64,000 nucleotides of DNA. Source: Saprolegnia diclina VS20. Taxonomy: Eukaryota; Oomycota; Saprolegniomycetes; Saprolegniales; Saprolegniaceae. A program made the position numbers and the translations under genes. Below the pieces are notes generated by a model that saw nothing but the letters and a program-made list of their open reading frames with translations, ran no database searches and had not been told where the DNA came from. Position 1 is the first letter of the stretch, and each line of letters opens with the position of its first letter. Shown here piece by piece: positions 57,588 through 64,000 of this stretch. The DNA lies in NCBI RefSeq assembly GCF_000281045.1, contig NW_008246068.1, positions 394,859 through 458,858 of the forward strand, read 5' to 3'.

Positions 57588-58453
57588 CTACGGCGCGTAC
57601 TCGCGCGTGGCCACGGGGAACGTCATCTCCACGATGCCTTCGATGCCGGCCGTCACCACCTACGCAACGCAGCTTCATGGCATGTCGATCAAGAGCGCGT
57701 ACGTTGCCCGGCTCGACGGGACCGACGCCTTCCGGTGTGCCCGTGATGATCATATCGCCTTCCTCCAGCGTCATGATGCGGCTAGTAGGAGGCAGCGATG
57801 TGTGGGCCCACACCAACACTCACAAAGCCCACCTGATGTGGGACAGGAGGAACGGGATCTTGTGCACCATTTCGCCCGTGTTGACGCGCTGGCGCTCGAC
57901 GCCATCGACCTTGAGCCAGATCTCCACGTCGTGCGGCGACGGAATCGAGGACGTCGGGACAAAGTCGCTGATCGGCAAGAAGGTGTCGAAGCATTTGGCC
58001 GGCGTCCACGGCAAACCGCCCGCCTTGGCCTTGCTCTACGCAGTCACACGATAGATCAAAGAGAGATACGAGTGCACGCTTGGTACCTGCAGGTCGCGCG
58101 CTGTCATGTCGATCGCCACGACGTACCCTGCGACGTGCTTCTCCCAGTCCTCCTCACGAATGTCCTTGCCACCCTTGCCAATCACGACACCGAGTTCGAC
58201 TTCGTGGTGCACCGACCCAATGTGCGCCGGGAGCTCGATCGACTCGCCAGCGCGGGCATAGCACGTCGTCGGCTTGAGGAAGATGACGGGCTCCTTGGGC
58301 GCATGCGTCGCGCCCATTTCGCGGGCGTGGGCCTCGTAGTTCTTGCCAATGCCCACGACCTTCTTGCTAGAGATGCCACGTCATATACTTTGTGTTGGCG
58401 TCGCCGTCATAGTACCCGACGCGGATCAGCGTGTTGCCGAGGAACTTGGCCAT
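57588..58453 (-). CDS. Fumarylacetoacetate hydrolase-domain protein (FAHD1-like)
   Basis: Five exons (58453-58416, 58366-58087, 58035-57833, 57781-57703, 57659-57588) give 223 residues, the normal FAHD1 length. Signature words are [47 protein letters not shown] (the metal-binding His and Glu residues), [28 protein letters not shown] and [19 protein letters not shown]1 is a mitochondrial acylpyruvase and oxaloacetate decarboxylase in animals. No clear presequence is present (starts [13 protein letters not shown]). Introns are 43-51 nt. It diverges from the IQ-protein gene. Confidence 0.9.
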
Positions 58454-58703
58454 CGCTCGTTTTCAGAAATGGCCTCTTTGTTAGGCAACAAGGCTTTACG
58501 GAGTCGGCCGCATTGGCTATGTGCACGCAACGTTCCATATGAATACGTCAAGATGATGCAGGTATCTGCTGTACAATTGTGTGTTTCTAGTCATGACCAC
58601 ATGGTCTAGCGGCACTCCTGTTATAACACTTGCCCGATTTTCTCCGGATACCACGAAATATCAGCGATTCCCAAAATACCGAGATTGCATCTTTGGCGCC
58701 ACG
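58454..58703. promoter_or_regulatory. Divergent promoter region, FAHD1 / IQ protein
   Basis: 250 bp lie between the two start codons. No CCAAT or TATA match stands out. An intron-like word (GTATCTGC...TTTCTAG, 58561-58590) could mark a spliced 5' leader of the IQ gene but cannot be proven from sequence. Confidence 0.3.
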
Positions 58704-61639
58704 ATGCCATCGCCGCCACCGCTGTCGCGTCGCATGACTGCGATGACGGGCACGCAAGGCGACCACCTTCACGAGACCCAGCGGCGACCGCTTCGATCGT
58801 CCGCTTCGTGCATCCTCCTGCGCGAGGTCGACGTGCCAAAGAAACAGAAGAAGCCTCGGACTGCGTCGTCGGCCTTTCTGGGCCTCGACATGAAGCTCGT
58901 CGACTTGTGTCGGTCCAACGACGCACTGCGCCGGCGCGTTGCGCACCTCTTTATGACACACGGCGAGTACGCCGACTCGGACGCGGGCGACGACGACGAC
59001 CTCGAGCTCGTGCCTGGCCGCGCTACCGTGGTCAAACGTAGCAATGAAAATGAGATCCTCGCCTTGCTCCACAAGCAGAATGCGCAAGGTCTCGGCGCAA
59101 GTGGCACCGCACTCCACCCGAGCATTCAACGCGCCAAGAGCGACGTGGCGCTGCCAATCGCGATCGACGATGACGTGGCGAAAGCTGTGCAGCACGATAT
59201 GATCATGACGGTTCCGTCGGTACATCATCGTCATTGCCATTAGTTTAGCCAAAAGGGCAAATGATTCGCAGGTAGCGTGGACAGCCAAGTTTGAAGACGC
59301 CTACATGCGTTTCAAGCGCGGGCGTCCAAAAGCCAAGCTCAACTCGGTCCAGGTCTTTCGCTCGTACTTGATGACGCCCGAGTTCCGCGCGCTACATGCA
59401 ATGACGTACGGCGCCACGCGCTTTCACGAAGACACGACAGGCACATTTGCAAACGACGAGACCGACCACCCGCTTCACCACGGGCTTCAAAAACGGTTTG
59501 ACAATTTGATGGACTCGACGAATCTCATGACGAGAGTAGACTTAGCAAACTCACGCCGCCGATGCGCTCCTCCTTGGAGCTATCGCTCTCAAACCACATG
59601 CTAGAAAACTTTGACCACCTTCTCGACATGTATACGTCGGCGCGCCGGGACTTTCTCGCACAAATGACACAGTGCGGGAAACGCCAGCGCCACGCGGCGC
59701 GGCAGCTCAAAGAGGCCAAGCAGCGCCTCGAGTCGCGCCGCGCCGACGTCAAGAAGGACGTTGCCAAAACACGTGCGATGCTCGGACACCGCGTCATCGC
59801 CGCCCGTCTCCATACGCCGCGGGACCCCGCGCACATTGAAGGCAGTGACAAGCACGCTGTGACGATGATTGTGTCCGCCTCCAAGCGCGCCGCCGCCAAG
59901 TCGTGGAAAAAGATCAAGGAGGCAGAAAAGTGCAATGTCGCGAGGAGCCTCCAGCTCTCGATCGAGTACGCCAAGACAACAACGATCGAAGGCGGCGGCC
60001 TTCCGACGCGCGCCCTCTGCCTCAAGTACTCGCTATCGAATGACGTATTTCCATGATCAATGGGAGCTAGGCAGCAGCGCGCACTCACACACCACATCGT
60101 GTACATCCAGCGCTTGTACCGCGGGCACATGGCGCGCCGCTACGTCTACTCGCTCAAGTGGCTCTTCTTCATGTGGCGCCACCTCTTTTTTCCGTCCACG
60201 GTGCTCCCAAAGGACTCGGTGTACGGCTTTATGCACATTGACGACTTTGAAGCGAGTTTCGAGTACTTTTACTACCAGTCGTACGGCCTACGAGAAATGA
60301 GATGTTGACGCTAAGTTTGTCATGCGCAGGAACGCCGAGCGCGTCTATATGGCGGGCTTTGCGCTCACCGTGCCGCCGTCCCGCCTCGGCGGACAGTTTG
60401 TCGAGTACCATCGTTTCAAGCGGTAGACAGATACAATTGTCGATTGTCTGGGATAGATCGTCGTAGGTACTGGCTGCGCTTCATGTATCGCGCGTCTGGG
60501 CCCGCCGACATGGTGCGCTTTGTGCAGTTTGTGCGCAACCGCGAAGCCATTATCCACTCGATTGAGATCCAGGTAGACTGCCACGTCATCACATTGCACT
60601 TCAAGGTCGTACACACCCGGATGCTATAACGTTATCGTAGAGACAAGAGCACAGCGAGGCGCGCACCTCGACGCTGAGCTACCTGACGCAGATTGACGAC
60701 TTCAAGAAACTCAACTACACCAAGCGCCGCGACGACCACGCGCACCTCAAGTACCGCACCGACTTGGCGGTACAAACCGACGAACACCGGTCGCTGACGC
60801 TGCGTGCACGGCGCGCGCTGCTCCCGTCCTATCAACAACGCGCAAAAGGCTGGGCGCTCCTCCGCCACATTGTCACGGGCAACGCGGCGCGAAGCTTCAA
60901 AGTCCATTCGTTTCGCGGTGTCGTCGTCCAAGTCGCCGAGGTCGAGGGTCTCACGCAACATAAGAATATGCTGCTCGACTTGCCCGCACCCGCCGAGTCG
61001 TTGTCGCCAGTGCGCCGCGTCGCCCGGCGGCGCGCCAGCGTCGTCTCGTCCGTCTTCGACGTCGACCCTGCAGTGCTTGACGCTGCTCTGGGCTCGCGTC
61101 ATCCGGGTCCGAGCAACCGATTTGAGCGGCATCTGAAGCGCCTGGGCATACTCGCCAACGACGCGGTAGTGCTCTGCGGCTACTACACGGCCGTGGGTCT
61201 CAACGACATTGGCGATGATGCGCCGCCACCGCTTTGCGTGTCGCGGCTGGGGCGCATGAAGCATCTGCACGGCTGCACGAGCATTCCCGACCTCCTAACC
61301 AAGCAGGGCGAGCGCCACGCGGGGTTTGCGCACCTGTTTACGGCGTTTGAAGCCGCTTGCGCCGCCGACGTGCCCGAGAACGTCGCGGTCTTGGCGAGCT
61401 TGAAGAGCTACTTGAACGACTCGATGGAGCTTTTAACGTTTGTGCGGCAGCAGCTCGCGGCGCTGCGCCCGCCAAAGCCTGTCGTGGGGGCCGCGATGAT
61501 TGCGCTGCAGCGAACCAAGCGCATCGAGTGCTACAACAAGCTCCTCGAGCAGTTGGACACAAATGTCCGCGCCGTGCTCGACAGCATGGACCGCACCAAC
61601 GCCAACGACGACGACGAAGACGACTCGATTACCGCGTGA
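58704..61639 (+). CDS. IQ-motif coiled-coil protein, 875 aa, unknown function
   Basis: Seven exons (58704-59219, 59272-59495, 59546-60025, 60071-60280, 60330-60422, 60467-60572, 60641-61639) join in phase. The protein starts with a Ser/Arg-rich region. A helical segment follows around residues 250-400 (QLKEAKQRLESRRADVKKDV, then SWKKIKEAEKCNVARSLQLS). Next is one IQ motif (HHIVYIQRLYRGHMARRYVY, ~415), expected to bind calmodulin. A long folded-looking C-terminal half ends in acidic residues. Words such as ALTVPPSRLGGQFVEYHRF and FMYRASGPADMVRFVQFVRN suggest a globular domain I do not recognise. The last intron (60573-60640) is 68 nt, the longest here. Flagellar or cytoskeletal function is plausible only by analogy. 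Confidence 0.72.
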
Positions 61640-61880
61640 CGCGCGCGACACGACGCAGAGGAATTAAGAAATTCATCCGCCGGGTTGTCTATGGTCGCCT
61701 TTTTCCGAGACAAGTGCTGACGCCAGAGACGCGCCAAGGGCAATTTGATCTCCAAAGATGCGCAGATCTGCGTGGTGTTGTCCAACGCGAGTGTACGTCG
61801 CGCGTCAGAATCATCACATCACTGTCGTCGAGCGACCAGCAATGTCGTATGGTCGTTAGCTATGTACGCTACAAGGCTAA

Positions 61881-61928
61881 AGCTGAGCTCTAGAAGCTCT
61901 GAAGCTGCTCTAGCTGCTAGCTTGAGCT
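61881..61928. repeat. AGCT tetramer cluster
   Basis: Seven AGCT palindromes fall within 48 bp, spaced 5-9 bp apart (starts at 61881, 61886, 61895, 61903, 61912, 61919, 61925). The stretch can fold back on itself in several registers. No function can be assigned. Confidence 0.55.
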
Positions 61929-62506
61929 GCTTCCAGTAGGTACGGTGCATAAAGTACAGGTAGCTCGTGCCGCAGGTTCCGAGTGTCCATGGATGCCAGT
62001 CCGAGAGGTCCGAGAGGCTGCGATGGCGCCAAGCAGCGTCTTCGTGCGAAGTTGAAGCCAGGGCGCCGCCAAACCGGTCGACCAGTATATCAGTGCGATC
62101 CTAGCATTGCAACCGAGACGCCCAACACCTCGCGACCATCTCGCCCCACGAGTTCGCACCGCGGGTCAACGCCGGACCAAGCGTGCGACACCGCCAGCTG
62201 GCGATCATGTTCTTGTGGCGGCCACATCCTGACAGTCGCGTATAATATGCTAGAGGTTGGCTGCTGGTATATACTTTCTAGAGTCTCTGAGTACCTCTCT
62301 TTTCTAATATTTGACGGGCCTTGGCTAAAAAAAGAGCGCTGGATTTTAATGTCGCATTTTTTTCTTTTCACCAAACTGCATACATTTTGCGAGTCAGAAT
62401 TGCATTCGAAAAATAATCTCGGAATAGAATGGCCGCGACAGCGTGGCCAGTTGGATTTAAATTAAGCAGCTGGGCGCGATTACCAAACCGATTCTCTGGC
62501 GCTAAA

Positions 62507-62572
62507 ATGGAGTCCCAGTTCCGCTTTCGCTTCATCGAGCCAAAGCAACCTCCGCGCAAGCGACCTCCCTGA
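62507..62572 (+). CDS. Possible upstream ORF, 21 aa
   Basis: An ATG-to-stop frame MESQFRFRFIEPKQPPRKRP plus one more Pro lies 29 bp before the CCHC-knuckle ATG and ends before it. It may be a regulatory uORF on the same transcript or chance. A short ACC-rich run (62573-62601) fills the gap. Confidence 0.3.
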   Translation: MESQFRFRFIEPKQPPRKRPP

Positions 62573-62601
62573 ACACCACCACCACCAGCACCACCACCAG
62601 C

Positions 62602-62850
62602 ATGAGTGACTCTGATGTCGAAACGAGCGTCCATGGCGGCGTCTACCACCGCGGCAACTTTGAGTACAACGGCGAAGGCATGATCATCGGCTTTGCCACC
62701 GAGCGCAAGGACAGCTCCGACCTGAGCCCGACCTGTGGCAAGCGCAAGCTCCGGTGTGGCAACTGCGGCTGCAGGACACACAAGACGGTCGACTGCGCGT
62801 TCCTCACCGACTCGGAAAAGTCGTCCAGCGACGACGCGCCGCTCGAGTGA
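62602..62850 (+). CDS. Small CCHC zinc-knuckle protein, 82 aa
   Basis: Single exon starting MSDSDVETSVHGG. The sequence CGNCGCRTHKTVDC is an exact C-x2-C-x4-H-x4-C zinc knuckle, a fold that typically binds single-stranded RNA or DNA. An extra cysteine sits upstream (CGKRKLR), and the C-terminus is Ser/Asp-rich (LTDSEKSSSDDAPLE). No reverse transcriptase or other retroelement part is nearby, so it is more likely a host gene than a Gag remnant. Its size leaves some doubt. Confidence 0.6.
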   Translation: MSDSDVETSVHGGVYHRGNFEYNGEGMIIGFATERKDSSDLSPTCGKRKLRCGNCGCRTHKTVDCAFLTDSEKSSSDDAPLE

Positions 62851-63670
62851 ACCGGCCACGCCTAACTTATAGCTACTTTAACTTTATTACCTACTTCTCC
62901 TGTACTTTTGCAGCGTGTTTGCCTCTTGGCCGTGGAGATCGTCGGCGTCAGCATACTGTAGTGTCCGGCGCGAACAGATCTTATTCCTACTGGTACGTAG
63001 GAGGCGGGGTGCTCGGTGACCACCGAGTCTGCCGTTCAAGAGCCTCCGGTATCCGGTCGTGTTTTTGTCGCTGGGTCGAGGGTGCTGCAGACGTGGCGAC
63101 CGGTCCTGGATGATTGACACGTCATCTCCATCAACCTGACGACGATGTACTCTTCGGACCTTGCCGCTCCATCCAGCGGCGCCTTGTTTATCTAACGACG
63201 GCATGGTGTTTGAGAAAAGATGGGAACGAGGAACACGAATGAACGGTGCGCGATTTCCGCTGAAGCTAGTCGGGTGGTTTGCGAGCCGCGCCTCTACTAG
63301 CTTACTAGAAGAGGACATTTTATTTGTCCGTCGATGCAGCATGGGAAGGCGTCCCGTTCGAAGCCGCGAGCTACAGTGTTCAAAGAAACGAGGTCGGTGT
63401 TGACGACACGTTGCAAAATCTGAAATTCCGAAATTCTAGAAGCGCGCCGTACCACGTGGCGTCGGATCGCACACGTCTCTGCGGCCAGATTTCGATCAAA
63501 GAGTACAGAATTAGTCCATTGTTGGTCTGAGCTAACCATCTTCTATGGACGCGTCGCCAAGAAATGTGAAAGCGACGCGCTGGGTTCGACTCCAGCCAGC
63601 GCGTGCACCAGCGGCGCGCCCATCAAATTCATATGACGACGTTCATTGGTCAGCTAACTTGACATGAAGC
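62851..63670. other. Gene-poor sequence up to the assembly gap
   Basis: 820 bp with only short, incoherent frames on either strand. No repeat, tRNA or mobile-element hallmark was recognised apart from the copy of the gap-flanking repeat at its end. Confidence 0.35.
63612..63670 (+). repeat. Gap-flanking 59-bp direct repeat, left copy
   Basis: Begins CGGCGCGCCCATCAAATTC and ends GACATGAAGC directly before the N run. It is identical to 63837-63895 and in the same orientation. Confidence 0.95.
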
Positions 63671-63836
63671 NNNNNNNNNNNNNNNNNNNNNNNNNNNNNN
63701 NNNNNNNNNNNNNNNNNNNNNNNNNNNNNNNNNNNNNNNNNNNNNNNNNNNNNNNNNNNNNNNNNNNNNNNNNNNNNNNNNNNNNNNNNNNNNNNNNNNN
63801 NNNNNNNNNNNNNNNNNNNNNNNNNNNNNNNNNNNN
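63671..63836. other. Assembly gap (166 N)
   Basis: A run of undetermined bases. The flanks are exact duplicates of each other, so the true gap may be zero or negative in length. Confidence 0.98.
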
Positions 63837-63895
63837 CGGCGCGCCCATCAAATTCATATGACGACGTTCATTGGTCAGCTAACTTGACATGAAGC
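63837..63895 (+). repeat. Gap-flanking 59-bp direct repeat, right copy
   Basis: Exact copy of 63612-63670, immediately after the N run. It contains an inverted CCAAT word (CATTGGTC); another TGATTGG follows at 63900-63906. Confidence 0.95.
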
Positions 63896-64000
63896 TACAT
63901 GATTGGTGCAAATACCGGAATGTCGGTCGTTCATTCACACCCAACCTCCTCGAGCTCTCCACGGCGTCCAAAGCTGCTCCGCAAGGCCACTTGGCACTGC

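Larger units (their letters stand above)
61640..62601. other. Gene-poor interval, no gene seen
   Basis: 962 bp with no coherent coding frame. It contains an AGCT-rich cluster (61881-61928), AT-rich stretches near 62235-62300 and 62340-62400, and the 5' leader of the CCHC ORF. No RNA gene was recognised. Confidence 0.35.

Noticed and set aside
62602-62850. Gag fragment of a retrotransposon
   Set aside because: Only the CCHC knuckle fits; no protease, reverse transcriptase, integrase or terminal repeats lie nearby.

Overview
The window looks like a scaffold piece from a flagellated stramenopile, most likely a saprolegnialean oomycete. I infer this from several things together: GC-rich coding sequence, about 50 recognisable introns of only 39-68 nt (GT...AG, mostly ending TAG), very short intergenic spaces with many head-to-head gene pairs, a motile-cilium gene (DRC9-like), and a giant TIG-repeat surface protein. 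No prokaryotic operon signal and no viral gene was seen. Species cannot be assigned from the sequence alone.

Layout. 1-7075 is a compact housekeeping block: a partial coiled-coil gene (-), a CAMK-like protein kinase (+), uracil phosphoribosyltransferase with an unusual N-terminal extension (+), an unidentified small ORF (-), a TTC1-like TPR co-chaperone (-) and a nexin-dynein regulatory complex subunit (-). 7207-46189 is one gene (+) of 11 exons. All splice phases agree, giving a 12,841-residue product: signal peptide, two LamG-like domains, about 66 TIG/IPT domains, 31 copies of a second repeat of about 90 residues, a GCC2/GCC3 cysteine-rich region, about ten membrane segments and a Lys/Glu-rich coiled-coil tail. 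One exon alone is 25.4 kb.

46316-51045 holds an F-box protein (-), a WD40 protein (+) and a CDT2/DTL ortholog (+). 51188-58453 holds a cathepsin L-like protease (-), a HIT hydrolase (+), a four-pass membrane protein (+), a FAM210/DUF1279 mitochondrial protein (-), a small Cys-containing protein (-) and FAHD1 (-). 58704-61639 is an IQ-motif protein of unknown function (+). The last 2.4 kb is gene-poor, with one small CCHC-knuckle ORF and an assembly gap flanked by an exact 59-bp duplicate.

The most notable object is the giant gene. Its 90-residue repeats occur in three blocks (14, 5 and 12 copies). Each block appears to be inserted at the same point inside a TIG domain, just after the Cys-x-x-Pro motif, and each is introduced by the same short 'VQ-V-T-T-S-A' linker repeat. 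The gene is head-to-head with DRC9 across only 131 bp, which suggests, but does not prove, co-expression in flagellated zoospores.
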